Under the pieces are notes generated by a model. The model saw only the letters and a program-made list of their open reading frames with translations. It did no database searches and had not been told where the DNA came from. Of a stretch of 64,000 nucleotides of DNA, positions 1-10,282 are shown one piece after another; positions within the stretch are counted from its first letter, which is position 1, and every line of letters starts with the position of its first letter. The stretch comes from Chloroflexi bacterium GWB2_54_36 (lineage in GTDB: Bacteria; Chloroflexota; Anaerolineae; Anaerolineales; Anaerolineaceae). Where the stretch lies: positions 1 to 64,000 of the forward strand of contig MGMG01000094.1 of the NCBI GenBank assembly GCA_001796355.1. Direction: 5' to 3'. The position numbers and the translations under genes were made by a program.

Positions 1-68
1 CGCTCATGCCTTCCTCCATTCCCATTATAGATTCTCCTTAACTGGCTGTCCATTTTTTCGGGGGAAGT

Positions 69-630
69 TCACTCTGTGAGTGAACGAAGTGAAGGGTCTC
101 TCAGCAAATCGGAGAGATGTTTCGCTGCGCTCAACATGACAAAACATTTCATCCAGCCCAACAATCTGTCATCCTGCCCACAGGGCAACATGACCCAACC
201 TGTCACCCTGAGCGCAGCGAAGGGTCTCCCGGCCGAATGTCGAGATGTTTCGCTGCGCACAACATGACATAAGAGCGTGTTTCTGCACCCTGATTAAATA
301 ATTGTCACCCTGCCCGACAGTTGCCACCCTGCCCGATAATCTGTCACCCTACCCGCAGGGCACCCTGTGGGTGAACGAAGCGAAGGGTCTCCCGACTGGC
401 TCCGAGATGTTTCGCTTCGCTCAACATGACATAAGAGCGTGTTTCTGCACCCTGATTAAACAATTGTCACCTTGGCCTTGGGTTGTCACCCTGCCCGACA
501 ATCTGTCACCCTGCCCGCAGGGCACCCTGTGGGTGAACGAAGTGAAGGGTCTCTTAACAAATCGGCAAGATGTTTCGCTGCGCTCAACATGACAAAACAT
601 TTCATCCTGCCCGCAGGTCACTCTGTTAGC
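69..630. repeat. degenerate tandem repeats, ~162-bp period
   Basis: At least four copies of a module are visible. Each has a GAAGGGTCTC core (starting at 91, 219, 382 and 544) followed about 20 nt later by a variant of GAGATGTTTCGCTGCGC and then CAACATGAC. The spacings are 128, 163 and 162 bp. Copies 2 and 3 also share a nearly identical stretch of about 55 nt after CAACATGAC (about 261-315 and 423-477). A partial fifth unit lies near 608-650. All six frames can be read through parts of it, but the short ORFs have no protein-like character. It looks like an intergenic repeat family, not genes. Confidence 0.75.
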
Positions 631-658
631 GAGCGAAGTGACGGGCACATGACTACCC

Positions 659-3637
659 CTATTCAGTGGGCAATGAACGATCAGCGGTTTCGATTCGATT
701 GCGGCCGGCGGCTTTAGCGCGATAGAGCGCTTGATCGGCGGCCTGCAACAACTGACTCGATGTCTTCCCATTTGTTGGGAATTCGACAAGCCCCCCTGAA
801 ATCGAAATCCCGCTTAATTCTTTGCCATTGGAGGAAAGATTCAACTGATCGATCTGGGTTCGTAATGCATCCATTCTTTGCCAGGAATCACTTAACGTGG
901 AATCGGGCAGGATGATAACAAACTCCTCGCCGCCGTAACGACAGGCTATATCGCCCACACGAGCTTGAGATTGCATAAGCCTGCCGATATTTTTCAAGAC
1001 CTCATCGCCGGCTTCATGTCCGAAATTGTCATTGAAATTCTTAAAGTGATCGATATCGATCATGATAACGCCAAGCGATGTGTGCTTATGTTCTGCCAGC
1101 CTGATTTCGCGGTCAAGCGTTTCTTCCATGTAGCGCCGGTTGTACAAATTAGTCAAGTGGTCGCGCACGGACTGTTCGTAGAGTTTTTCGCGCATATCCA
1201 TGTTCGTCAATGCTAATGATATGGTCTCAGCGATAATCAAAGCAATTTTCTTCCTGTTCTCGGAAGAAAATGCTTCTTCCAGTTCATCCGCAGCGTCCGA
1301 GGTGATCAGGGAGAATAATCCCCGAGTTACCCAATTGGATACCAGTGGAATGCACAAAGTGGAGGTTGGCGCGTAGGGATTCAAATGCTCACATACGATT
1401 CCATCGCCCTCTGTGTTGAAATTGTGTATTCGACCCTTTCGCAATGCCCAGCAGGAATCCGATTCAAATTCCTGCTCGTTTACTTGTGCCATTTTCCCCG
1501 AATTGGCTATGGTTTTGAACTTGTTAAGGGAAGGATCGAGTTCATACAGGATGCCACTGGTGTTTTTGAATATTAGCGAAAGATGACTGCTGATAACGGA
1601 GAAAATTTCCTGCCTGGTTTCACATAATTGGAAAAGGTTGCTCATATCATTGACCAGCGAAACCATGTTATTGAGCTCTTCCAATTGATCGTTGGAACGG
1701 TCCAGTTCCTTGTTCTTCTGCGCCAACGCCTTTGTATTCTGCTTTTCCCTGGTAATATCCCTGGCAGAAACAAGCCTGCGGTATTGGTTCTCTTGTTTAT
1801 CGCGTATGATTTCTGAACTCAATAATATGTCAGTCCGTTCACCATGCAGCGTCAGGTTGACCGTTTCACCAGAAAAATGGGTCTTCCCTTCGGCGATAGC
1901 GACCATTTCATCAATGAGAGATGGCAGCGTCTCCTCGCAATATATTTTATTAACATTCTCCAGTAATTCACCTTTCGATTTGACCTGATATAAGTCCAAA
2001 GTCGCCTGGTTGAAATCGATTACTTCCGCCAGATCCATATATTCATAAACCAACTGGGGGGCGTTTTCGAAATATGACCTCAAATTGTTCACGCCGGAAA
2101 GTTGTAATTCATCAATTTTAGCAACAAGGCGCGAGATATCTTCCTCCCAAAGTGAAATCGGAGAATATTTAAAAATATTTCTAAATCTTTTTTCACGAAC
2201 CTGTAGCGCCTCGCTCATTCTTTTTTGTTCAGTGATATCGCGTGAAATCCCCAGAACTGACTGTATGGAGCCATCGGTTGCTCTTATAGGAAAAAGGCCA
2301 GTGCTCATCCAGATGATTTGAGAAGGAAATGGGATGCTGGAAGTTTTCCATACCGGTTCCCCTTTATTAAAAACATGCTGCACATTCACTTTTAGATTCT
2401 TCGCCAGCTCTGACGGGAACAAATCAGTTATTGATTTGCCTTTCATTTCCTCCGCATTCATTCGAAACAAATTGGCCCCATAATCATTCACATATTCCAC
2501 ACATCCCTGCCGATCAATAATGAAAAGGGAATCCTGGAATGCTTCAACTAATGTCCGGTTCCATTCTTCGCTTGCAGCCAGACTTTTATTGTTATCTTCC
2601 AATACTTCGAGCATGGCGTTAATATCGGATGCCATCCGGGTTACTTCGTCATTCCCGCTCACTCGAACTCTTTTGCTGAGATCGCCGGGATTAATCAGCA
2701 TTTTGAGATCTTCACTAAGAAGTGAAAACTTTTTTATCACTGACTTGTTCAGAATTATTAAAGTAGCTATGATCAACAAGAGGCCTATCGCTATATGGCT
2801 CCCAATAAAAAACAAGATACTCCTGAAACCCTGATTATAGACATCTCGTTGCATGCTAATTTTCAAAATCAGAGCTGGTTGCCCGTAGATGTCTTCAAGA
2901 ATGCTGTAACCAGCGATTAAATTATTGTTGATTGTTCGAACCAGGGTGTTATTCTCCCCAGGTTGCGTTGCCACCAGTTCCGCCATTACCGCGGAACTTT
3001 CAGCCGAATCGAATGGGAGCATCGCAACGGTTAAATCGGTCCTTTCGGACAGTTGTTGAATTTGAACCTCATCCAGATGGCGCCCCATGAGCAAAGTTCC
3101 ACGGCTGGGACCTGCTTCTTCGCTTGTCAGTATGGGTTGAAAAGCGACCAGCATGGGTCCTTCTGGCAGCAAAAGGATGCCGGTATGACCGCTGTCTGAA
3201 TTGGGATGCACAAGTAAAGGGCCTTCGCCTGTTAAATGCTCGATAAGGCTTGAAGGTACAGCTACGGCTTTATTGTTGATTAAGTCAAACGCCTTCGCGT
3301 ATACAATCGTCCCAGAGGAATTAACATAGATCATCGCGTTGAGACCCAATCCGCTAAAAGTCCCATCTACAAGATTAGATTGAATATAATCATCATTTCG
3401 GTCTTCGATAAAGTTGTATGTATCATCCCAGATAGCCCAATCACCGGCAATGGCCGAAAGGTTTGTCATATCCTGCGAAATTGCATTGAACGCCCGCCCA
3501 GCATTCTCACGCATCATGTCTTCTTCCAGCAAACGATAACGCTCGAGAAGCCATGCGCTGGCTATTATCACAAAGAGCACGAGATATATTATGAACAATG
3601 ATCCTGCAATAACCCATGTTTTCTTATACAAAGACAT
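659..3637 (-). CDS. membrane diguanylate cyclase (CHASE4-HAMP-PAS-PAS-GAF-GGDEF)
   Basis: A 992-residue sensor that should make cyclic di-GMP from two GTP. In order: a membrane helix near residues 8-29, an extracytoplasmic CHASE4-like sensor (its conserved WAIWDDTY-type stretch is present), a second helix near 272-294, HAMP, a clear PAS domain from about 360 to 480, a second more divergent PAS-like region, a short coiled coil, a GAF-like domain (about 670-820) and a C-terminal GGDEF domain. The active-site motif is GGEEF, starting at residue 902. An intact RxxD inhibitory site (R893-D896) lies five residues before it, so product inhibition is expected. The input ligand is unknown. It is a single gene with no partner beside it; the only other c-di-GMP protein here is the GGDEF-EAL protein at 33-35 kb. 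Confidence 0.9.
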   Translation of the reverse strand: MSLYKKTWVIAGSLFIIYLVLFVIIASAWLLERYRLLEEDMMRENAGRAFNAISQDMTNLSAIAGDWAIWDDTYNFIEDRNDDYIQSNLVDGTFSGLGLNAMIYVNSSGTIVYAKAFDLINNKAVAVPSSLIEHLTGEGPLLVHPNSDSGHTGILLLPEGPMLVAFQPILTSEEAGPSRGTLLMGRHLDEVQIQQLSERTDLTVAMLPFDSAESSAVMAELVATQPGENNTLVRTINNNLIAGYSILEDIYGQPALILKISMQRDVYNQGFRSILFFIGSHIAIGLLLIIATLIILNKSVIKKFSLLSEDLKMLINPGDLSKRVRVSGNDEVTRMASDINAMLEVLEDNNKSLAASEEWNRTLVEAFQDSLFIIDRQGCVEYVNDYGANLFRMNAEEMKGKSITDLFPSELAKNLKVNVQHVFNKGEPVWKTSSIPFPSQIIWMSTGLFPIRATDGSIQSVLGISRDITEQKRMSEALQVREKRFRNIFKYSPISLWEEDISRLVAKIDELQLSGVNNLRSYFENAPQLVYEYMDLAEVIDFNQATLDLYQVKSKGELLENVNKIYCEETLPSLIDEMVAIAEGKTHFSGETVNLTLHGERTDILLSSEIIRDKQENQYRRLVSARDITREKQNTKALAQKNKELDRSNDQLEELNNMVSLVNDMSNLFQLCETRQEIFSVISSHLSLIFKNTSGILYELDPSLNKFKTIANSGKMAQVNEQEFESDSCWALRKGRIHNFNTEGDGIVCEHLNPYAPTSTLCIPLVSNWVTRGLFSLITSDAADELEEAFSSENRKKIALIIAETISLALTNMDMREKLYEQSVRDHLTNLYNRRYMEETLDREIRLAEHKHTSLGVIMIDIDHFKNFNDNFGHEAGDEVLKNIGRLMQSQARVGDIACRYGGEEFVIILPDSTLSDSWQRMDALRTQIDQLNLSSNGKELSGISISGGLVEFPTNGKTSSQLLQAADQALYRAKAAGRNRIETADRSLPTE

Positions 3638-4132
3638 TGTGGCGGCCTTTTATGAAGCAATCAGACTATCGATAACAATTCGTGGTAACGGTGCAACATT
3701 ATTGCCAAAATAGCCTTTAGTTTGTTCGCGCATATCCTGCGATTTGTCCTTCCTGGCATTGCTGACCGATACGGCCAACCTGAGATAAACGTATTCCATG
3801 CACCAACAATAACAAGGTTGGAGCAACCAGAGTCACCTGGCAACTCATCAGTCCTACAGGCGTTCGCTACCGTACCGCTTTTTCATGCGGCAAATTGAGA
3901 GATCACAAAGCCAATTTCGACCTTTCGACATACGATTCGCTGGCGCCGAGGGAAATCGACTGAACGCATTCTTCAATTGGAATTTCAATTCTGGAATTTC
4001 TTGTCACACTATTATGCAATAAAATTCCGGAATTTCAATCCGCAATTAAGAATAAGGCAACCAGACTCGTCATAATTTTTCGATTTAGGTCTAGCGAAAG
4101 TATGATTCGATCGTTCTCTGTTGCTAATCGCA
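3638..4132. other. intergenic region, no gene recognised
   Basis: About 500 bp between the diguanylate cyclase start and the protease terminator. It is AT-rich toward 4000-4080 and holds three short direct repeats of GGAATTTC (near 3980, 3995 and 4032), some preceded by TT or CC. A 60-codon open frame on the minus strand (3661-3843) has no recognisable protein features. I see no RNA gene. Confidence 0.4.
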
Positions 4133-4168
4133 AAATGTCCCCGGTAGGGATTGCCGCCGGGGACATTT
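4133..4168 (-). terminator. rho-independent terminator of the S8 protease gene
   Basis: A perfect 12-bp inverted repeat, AAATGTCCCCGG (4133-4144) and CCGGGGACATTT (4157-4168), with a 12-nt loop. It starts 25 nt past the protease stop codon on the minus strand and ends in a short T run. Confidence 0.7.
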
Positions 4169-4193
4169 GTAGAAACATGGGTTAGTTTGCGGA

Positions 4194-5381
4194 TTACGGA
4201 ACCAGCGAGTAAAGCAGCAGGTTGAGGGAGCCTCTTCCGGCATTGCTGACTACGTTAGGGGTTGCTGCGCCCTTGATGGCAGCGGCAACGGTTGAAGGCG
4301 CAGCAGTGGGATTGGCCGACAAATACAGGGCTGCAACGCCTGCCACATGCGGAGTGGCCATCGATGTTCCGCTAATCGTATTGGTGGCTGAATTGCCGCC
4401 GATCCAGGCAGAGGTGATGCTTGAACCCGGTGCAAACAAGTCGAGGCAGGGACCGTAATTCGAGTAGGAAGCGCGCGCATCGGTGCTGGTTGTCGCACCG
4501 ACGGTCAAAGCGGCCGGGACGCGCGCCGGGGAGAATTTACAGGCGTCGCGTTTGCTGTTTCCGGCAGCAACTGCATAGGTTACGCCCGCATTGATCGAAT
4601 TATTGACCGCTGTATCGAGCGCAGTGGAAGCGCCGCCGCCCAGACTCATATTCGCGACAGCCGGGTTAGCATGGTTTCCAGCCACCCAGTCAACGCCCGC
4701 GATGACGCCCGAGATGGTTCCGGAGCCGCTGCAATTCAACACGCGCACTGCATACAGCGAGACGTCCTTGGCCACGCCGTAGGTTGCGCCGCCGACTGTC
4801 CCGGCCACATGGGTTCCATGACCGTTACAGTCAACACCGTTCCGTCCATCGCCGACCGAGTCAAAAGCGACGCTGGCCCTTCCGCCGAACTCGCTATGCG
4901 ACGCCTGGATGCCGGTATCGATAATATAAGCACTGACGCCAGCGCCCGTGCTGTTATAAGTATAGGTATTGTTGAGCGGCAGTGAATGCTGATCGATCCG
5001 GTCAAGGCCCCAGGTCGCTGGCGATTGAGTGGTATCGATCGTGACGGTCTGGTCGACTTCAATGTATTCCACGTTTGGATTATGGACCAGCCCGTTGAGC
5101 GCCTGCTCAGGCAGAGAGGCAGCAAAACCGGTCAGTGCTGTGGTATAGACAAAATGGACGGATGCCCCGTTACCGCGCGCCTGTTCAATCGTTCGACCCA
5201 CGCCTTCACCGGCGGTTCCCGCTTTGAATACAACGATATATTCGCCTGAAATTGCATCCGGTGAATCGGCGCCATAGATTGGTGCTGAACGCGGCCCCGA
5301 CCCTTCTGCGAAGGAAGGTTGGGTATTGGTTAGCGCGACCACCAGGACAATAAGCATCAACCAAAACTTTAGAGTGCGCAT
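4194..5381 (-). CDS. secreted subtilisin-like serine protease (S8, proteinase K type)
   Basis: A 395-residue preproprotease. The N-terminal signal peptide (basic start, hydrophobic core, likely cleavage after SFA near residue 25) is followed by an inhibitor I9-type propeptide (about 46-115) ending in VEYIEVDQ. The peptidase domain follows. The catalytic triad is complete: Asp155 in IIDTGI, His188 in [10 protein letters not shown] and Ser340 in [12 protein letters not shown], with the oxyanion Asn275 in AAGN. Length and motif order fit proteinase K-like enzymes. There is no C-terminal domain, so the mature enzyme should be a free extracellular protease of about 280 residues. Its peptides could feed the two amino-acid-type ABC transporters further along; that link is inference. 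Confidence 0.93.
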   Translation of the reverse strand: MRTLKFWLMLIVLVVALTNTQPSFAEGSGPRSAPIYGADSPDAISGEYIVVFKAGTAGEGVGRTIEQARGNGASVHFVYTTALTGFAASLPEQALNGLVHNPNVEYIEVDQTVTIDTTQSPATWGLDRIDQHSLPLNNTYTYNSTGAGVSAYIIDTGIQASHSEFGGRASVAFDSVGDGRNGVDCNGHGTHVAGTVGGATYGVAKDVSLYAVRVLNCSGSGTISGVIAGVDWVAGNHANPAVANMSLGGGASTALDTAVNNSINAGVTYAVAAGNSKRDACKFSPARVPAALTVGATTSTDARASYSNYGPCLDLFAPGSSITSAWIGGNSATNTISGTSMATPHVAGVAALYLSANPTAAPSTVAAAIKGAATPNVVSNAGRGSLNLLLYSLVP

Positions 5382-5562
5382 GGATTTCTCCTTATCTATG
5401 AAAATATATGCCGAAATAAAGCGGGAAGGTCATTACCGCCGCTTTAAAAAAAAGAAACAACTTACGATGTCGTCATAGACCAAAACCAGTCAATTAATGA
5501 ACAATCGCGCGTTGCTTTGAATAACTATTTTATTATAAGGGTATATATGAGATTTTCAATAG

Positions 5563-5604
5563 GGTATCTCAATAATTGGGTTGCAACCCCTGATTATTGA
5601 TACC
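5563..5604. promoter_or_regulatory. long imperfect palindrome upstream of the LuxR/MalT-like gene
   Basis: GGTATC..AATAAT on the left and ATTATTGATACC on the right pair with a 2-nt bulge around the centre GGGTTGCAACCC, itself a perfect palindrome. It lies about 87 nt before the chosen start of the regulator at 5691. It could be an operator for a dimeric regulator or a cruciform/hairpin in the leader; no U-tract follows, so it is not a terminator. Confidence 0.5.
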
Positions 5605-5690
5605 ATACCTGACCTCACAACAGGTTCTCGGGAAAAACCATGCGCTCTCGTCCCCGGCTAAATTTGACGCGATGTATAATCGATTTCAGA

Positions 5691-8477
5691 ATGGTTGTTT
5701 CCCTGCTGTCCACCAAACTCTATATTCCACCGGCTCGGGCTGACGGCGTCGTGCGACCTCGCCTGACCCAAAAATTACAGGGCGGGTTACAACAGCCAGG
5801 TAGTTTCGCCCTACTTTCCTGCCCGGCAGGGTTTGGCAAAACGACCCTGTTGAGCGAATATGCAAACCTGCAAAAGGGGACGGTCGCCTGGCTATCCCTG
5901 GATGAAAGGGATAATGACCCGATCCAATTCTGGCCATATCTCATTGCAGCCTGTCAAACCGTGCACAGCGCGGTGGGAGAAACGGCATCAATGCTGTTTC
6001 AAACACCGCAACCGCCGCCAGATGATGCTGTCGCAACCATCCTGATCAATGATCTTGCCGGGCTTAACCATAACCTCACCCTCATTTTGGATGACTACCA
6101 CACCATTCAGAACGAAGCCATCCATTCCGCATTGGTTTTCCTCCTCGAACATCTGCCTGAAAAGCTCCAGATCGTGGTGTCCACGCGAATCGACCCACCC
6201 TGGCCGCTGGCGCGCTTTCGCGTTCGAAATCAGTTGGTCGAATTACGTGCCCAGGACTTGCGCTTTACTGCCAGTGAAGCCGCAACGTTCCTCAACCGCA
6301 TGATGGGGTTGGATTTGACCGCAGCAGACGTGTCCGCTCTGGAAGCGCGCACGGAAGGATGGGCCGCCGGCTTGCAATTAGCCGCCCTCTCCATGAAAGG
6401 GCGCAGCGACATTGCGGGGTTCGTCAAGGCTTTCACCGGCAGTAATGTCTACATTTCAGAATACCTGGTGGAGGAAGTGCTTAAACGCCAACCCAGGGAA
6501 GTGCAAGAGTTCTTACTGCAGACCTCGCTGCTGGAACCGCTGAATGCAGAGTTATGTGAAGCAGTCACAGGTTGTATGGATGGTCAATCCATGCTGTTGG
6601 CATTATATCGAGCGAATCTCTTCGTCGTCTCAGTAGATGACGAATGCAAATGGTTTCGTTATCATCACATGTTTGCTGATTTGCTCCAGTCGCGCATCCA
6701 ATGGAGCCTGCCGGCTGAGGCCATCGAGGCGTTACACCAACGAGCTGCGGATTGGTATGGGCAGGCAGGCTTAATTCCGGAAGCAATCGAACACGCCCTG
6801 GCAGCGAAAGATTATGCCCGGGTCGTCAAATTAGTCGAAAGAATCGCTCTGCCAATGATCCTTCAGGCGCATGTGAGGACGGTCGAAAGGTGGCTGAAGG
6901 CCATTCCGAAAGAACGCGTTGAGAAGAGCCCGAAAATTAATTTGGCTTTTGCCTGGCTGAATTTATTGCGCGGTTCAGTGAATCAAATCTCTCCATTCCT
7001 CGAACGTTTGAAAACTATCTTTTCCGACCCCGGCGCAAGTGACCTGGGGCCATCTCTTCAAGGTGAATGGCTTGCTGTGCAATCCAAATGGTCGAGCCTG
7101 CAGGGAAAGCAGGAAGAAAGTCGGGATTTAGCCAGCCAGGCGCTGCAGATTCTGCCTGAGGAAGATTTCCTTGTGCGCAGCATCGTCTATGTGAATCTGG
7201 CGACCACCTACGAACAGATGCTGGATTACAACCATGCAGCCGAGACGTTCCAGATGATCGTCCGGAATGCGAGAGCGATAGGCGACTCTACCTTCGAAAC
7301 GCTTGGGATTTCTGGACAGGCACGCATGGAACTAATGCAAGGCCGGCTTCACCTTGCATTTGAGATCGCTTCCGAGGGCATCAAACGGATGGAGGACTCC
7401 GGGAAAATAACTCCCTTCGGTGCGACTCTGTATGGAGAGATAGGACAAATCAATTATTACTGGCACCAACTCGTCGAAGCCCAGAAGTATTTGCGCCAAT
7501 CGATTTCCTCCAGCGGGCATAGCGGCTATAGCGATCCGGAGATTTTCAACCACGTGATGCTTTCCCGCATGGCACAGATGGAAGATGACTGGGAAGCCGC
7601 CGCCCAGGAAGTAACCAAAGCCCATGAACTGGCTCAACGGATTCCCCCGGCAATGATACGAGAAGAGCTGATCTCCCAACGTGTTCGCGTGGAGTTGGCA
7701 TTTGACCGCCCCGAAACGGCTCAAGCCATCCTCCGACCGGAAGGATTTACCTTCGCGGACGCCTTCAGTTTTCCCGATCTTGCGCCTGGTTCCGCTGTCA
7801 CCAATCCGGTTGGATTATTGTATAACAGTGCATTACGGATCCTTTTATCTCTGGCCAGGTTAAAACAGGACCAGTTGAATCTAAAACGCGGGATCGAGCT
7901 GGCCGATATCATACTTGCCGGAGAACTCCAATGCCGCCATATTCCAATCGCCTTGGAAACGCTATTGCTGCGCAGTCAGATGCATGCGGCGATGGGGGAC
8001 GATGGCCGCAGACTGAAGGATATAGCCGCAGCGCTGGAACTGGCCGAAACGGAAGGTTTTATCAGCGTTTTTGTCGAAGAAGGGCGGCCCATCCACGAAG
8101 GTCTGAGAGCCCTGTCTCAACACGATTCCTCAGGATCAACCCACCCGGATTATATTCAAAAGATTTTGGCTGCCTTCCCGGCATCCCTGCGCTCGATTAA
8201 AGAAACCGGCAAACCCATTGCGTTGAACTTTACGGTCGATAAAAAAGTTGCGGAATTGGATGCTCCTTTGGTGGTGCCATTGACCCATCGTGAAGTGGAA
8301 GTCCTGCAGCTCATCGCTTGCGGCGACTCGAACCAGACGATTGCCAGGAAGCTGGTCATCACCGTTAGCGCAGTGAAGAAACACACCGGCAATATCTTCG
8401 GCAAACTGAACGTCAACAGCCGCACCCAGGCTGTTGCCCGCGCCCGGCAGCTCCAATTACTGCCCACCGACCGATAA
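5691..8477 (+). CDS. MalT-like LuxR-family ATP-dependent transcriptional regulator
   Basis: A large STAND-type regulator of 928 residues from the chosen start. I start at the ATG at 5691 (MVVSLLSTKL) because MalT-type proteins begin with this LLSTKLYIP stretch; an in-frame ATG at 5640 would add 17 residues. A P-loop (CPAGFGKTT, residues 44-52) and a Walker B-like ILDDYH mark the NTPase. The middle is helical, tetratricopeptide-like sensor sequence. The C-terminal 65 residues are a LuxR-type helix-turn-helix (LTHREVEVLQLIA ... NQTIARKL ... VKKHTGNIFGKL). Such proteins bind an inducer and ATP, oligomerise and activate nearby promoters. The effector here is unknown; the downstream membrane protein and the SDR/flavodoxin genes are possible targets. 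Confidence 0.9.
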   Translation: MVVSLLSTKLYIPPARADGVVRPRLTQKLQGGLQQPGSFALLSCPAGFGKTTLLSEYANLQKGTVAWLSLDERDNDPIQFWPYLIAACQTVHSAVGETASMLFQTPQPPPDDAVATILINDLAGLNHNLTLILDDYHTIQNEAIHSALVFLLEHLPEKLQIVVSTRIDPPWPLARFRVRNQLVELRAQDLRFTASEAATFLNRMMGLDLTAADVSALEARTEGWAAGLQLAALSMKGRSDIAGFVKAFTGSNVYISEYLVEEVLKRQPREVQEFLLQTSLLEPLNAELCEAVTGCMDGQSMLLALYRANLFVVSVDDECKWFRYHHMFADLLQSRIQWSLPAEAIEALHQRAADWYGQAGLIPEAIEHALAAKDYARVVKLVERIALPMILQAHVRTVERWLKAIPKERVEKSPKINLAFAWLNLLRGSVNQISPFLERLKTIFSDPGASDLGPSLQGEWLAVQSKWSSLQGKQEESRDLASQALQILPEEDFLVRSIVYVNLATTYEQMLDYNHAAETFQMIVRNARAIGDSTFETLGISGQARMELMQGRLHLAFEIASEGIKRMEDSGKITPFGATLYGEIGQINYYWHQLVEAQKYLRQSISSSGHSGYSDPEIFNHVMLSRMAQMEDDWEAAAQEVTKAHELAQRIPPAMIREELISQRVRVELAFDRPETAQAILRPEGFTFADAFSFPDLAPGSAVTNPVGLLYNSALRILLSLARLKQDQLNLKRGIELADIILAGELQCRHIPIALETLLLRSQMHAAMGDDGRRLKDIAAALELAETEGFISVFVEEGRPIHEGLRALSQHDSSGSTHPDYIQKILAAFPASLRSIKETGKPIALNFTVDKKVAELDAPLVVPLTHREVEVLQLIACGDSNQTIARKLVITVSAVKKHTGNIFGKLNVNSRTQAVARARQLQLLPTDR

Positions 8478-8507
8478 TTCCTGGTGATTTAATCTTTCCC
8501 CAAACGG

Positions 8508-8541
8508 GCAGGTGTACTTTGGTACACCTGCTATTTCTTTT
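8508..8541 (+). terminator. rho-independent terminator after the MalT-like gene
   Basis: A perfect 10-bp stem, GCAGGTGTAC (8508-8517) and GTACACCTGC (8522-8531), with a 4-nt loop, followed by the T-rich TATTTCTTTT. It lies 31 nt after the stop codon, so the regulator is probably monocistronic. Confidence 0.85.
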
Positions 8542-8631
8542 AACCCGCTGTAAAAAACACCACTTTGGTTCAGTGACACCTGATTGAGAGCAGCTTATAT
8601 TACGTGTAACAAAAAATTAAGGAGTAGTCAA

Positions 8632-9366
8632 ATGGAAGAACAAGTGCAAGCAATAAAAATGGGTAAGTTCATAACTGAAAACGACAATTCCAGTTGGAAG
8701 TCGCTTTACAAAATGGGTGGGTTCGCAGCTCTGCTCTCGCTCGTTTTTTTTCCAATCCAAATCGCTGTTTACCTGATTAATCCGCCTCCAGATACGGTGG
8801 TGGGTTGGTTTAATCTTTTCAATGAAAGGCCGCTTATCGGGCTCCTCGACCTGGACTTGTTGTTGGTGGTTGATCAAGTCCTTGTAATGCTGATCTTTCT
8901 GGCGCTATATGTTGTCCTTAGACAAACCAGTAAATCCTTGATACTCATCGGACTCATGTTTGGCCTGGTCACGACGGTGCTTCTCATTGGGTCAAATCCA
9001 GCAATTGCTATGCTCACTTTGAGCAACCAGTATTTCTCCACAGTAAATGAAACCATACGAACGATGACACTGGCAGCCGGTCAGGCAATGATTACTAACT
9101 GGACAGGTTCGGCGTTCCATACCAGTTACATTTTAGGCTCCATAGCAGCTATCGTCATTTCAGTGGCGATGCTCCACAATCGATCATTTAGCAAGGCCGC
9201 TGCATATCTGGGAATTCTGTCCAATGTGATTGCCTTTGGTTTATACATCCCGGTAATCGGCGTTTATGTTTCAATTTTTTCGGTTGTGATCCTGTGGTTC
9301 TGGTATCTCTTGATCGCCCTTGACCTCATCAAGCTGGGAAAAAATCCTGAACGAGCGTCAAAATAA
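8632..9366 (+). CDS. multi-pass membrane protein, DUF4386-like
   Basis: A 244-residue integral membrane protein from the ATG at 8632, which follows an AAGGAG ribosome site about 7 nt upstream; an in-frame start at 8584 lacks one. Six or so hydrophobic segments are visible, roughly at residues 33-52, 66-95, 105-125, 155-180, 190-215 and 218-235. The stretch GLLDLDLLLVVDQVL resembles DUF4386-type membrane proteins, but I assign that by eye only. No catalytic motif is apparent and the function is unknown. It sits between the terminated regulator gene and the SDR gene, all on the same strand. Confidence 0.75.
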   Translation: MEEQVQAIKMGKFITENDNSSWKSLYKMGGFAALLSLVFFPIQIAVYLINPPPDTVVGWFNLFNERPLIGLLDLDLLLVVDQVLVMLIFLALYVVLRQTSKSLILIGLMFGLVTTVLLIGSNPAIAMLTLSNQYFSTVNETIRTMTLAAGQAMITNWTGSAFHTSYILGSIAAIVISVAMLHNRSFSKAAAYLGILSNVIAFGLYIPVIGVYVSIFSVVILWFWYLLIALDLIKLGKNPERASK

Positions 9367-9458
9367 ACGACCATATCAGGATTGGCGCTTTGTCTTTGGG
9401 CTGCCTTGACTAGTTTTATGCGCAGCAAGAATTTAAGGAATGAATGAAAGTAGGAGAA

Positions 9459-10280
9459 ATGAATAAAGTTGTTTTGATAACAGGCTGTTCTACGGGCATC
9501 GGGCGCGATCTGGCGCAACGACTTTCACAGTCAGGTTATATCGTTGTTGCGACGGCCAGAAATATGGAAACCATGGATGGTCTGGTTACCGCGCTAAAGC
9601 TCCCATTGGATGTGACGGATCCAGAATCCATTCAGAACGCGGTTGCTGCCACCCTCAAGCGTTTTGGCCGAATCGATGTTCTGGTGAACAATGCCGGGTA
9701 TGCCCAGGTTGGCGCTATCGAGGAACTCACCGATGACCAAATCAGGCAGATGTATGAAGTCAATGTATTTGGGGCCATGCGCATGATTCGGGCGGTCGTT
9801 CCCCATATGCGTCAGCAGAAAGCCGGACGGATCATCAACATCAGCTCGATTGCCGGCAAGATGGTCACTCCGGTAAACGGTTCGTATTCGTCAACTAAAT
9901 TTGCCCTGGAAGCCCTGAGCGACGCTTTGCGACTGGAGTTAGCGCCTTTCGATATTCAGGTCGTTCTTGTCGAGCCGGGTGCGATCAAGACTAATTTTGA
10001 TCAAACAGTGCATGCTCATGGAGACGAGATTGTGTCAAACCCCGCATCCCCATATCGATCGTTCTACCGAAAGTACCAACAAGTATCGGACAGAATGCGT
10101 GGGCAAGAGCCCGGGCCACAAGCGGTTTCCAAAGTGATCCAACAAGCGCTGGAATCGTCGAAGCCTAAGGCGCGTTATTTGGCTGGCGTTGCCATGTCTG
10201 GAAGATTAATCATTAATTTGCGGGATCTGGTATGGGACTTGGTCGTCCGGCAAATGTTTTCAATTATCCCCCAGGAGTAA
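9459..10280 (+). CDS. short-chain dehydrogenase/reductase
   Basis: A classical SDR of 273 residues. The start at 9459 follows AGGAGAA; an in-frame ATG at 9444 is upstream of that site. The Rossmann cofactor motif TGCSTGIG is at residues 8-15, followed by NNAG, the catalytic Ser in the ISSIAG stretch, and the Tyr/Lys pair in YSSTK. The residue after the second strand is in an ATARN context, which favours NADP(H), but this is not decisive. Substrate unknown. It ends 2 nt before the Tat-flavodoxin start, so the two are probably cotranscribed. Confidence 0.9.
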   Translation: MNKVVLITGCSTGIGRDLAQRLSQSGYIVVATARNMETMDGLVTALKLPLDVTDPESIQNAVAATLKRFGRIDVLVNNAGYAQVGAIEELTDDQIRQMYEVNVFGAMRMIRAVVPHMRQQKAGRIINISSIAGKMVTPVNGSYSSTKFALEALSDALRLELAPFDIQVVLVEPGAIKTNFDQTVHAHGDEIVSNPASPYRSFYRKYQQVSDRMRGQEPGPQAVSKVIQQALESSKPKARYLAGVAMSGRLIINLRDLVWDLVVRQMFSIIPQE

Positions 10281-10282
10281 AG

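Noticed and set aside
76-789. Several short ORFs in the first 0.8 kb
   Set aside because: They run through repeat units on both strands and are by-products of the repeats or shadows of the cyclase gene.
3661-3843. 60-codon ORF on the minus strand
   Set aside because: No protein-like features and no ribosome site.
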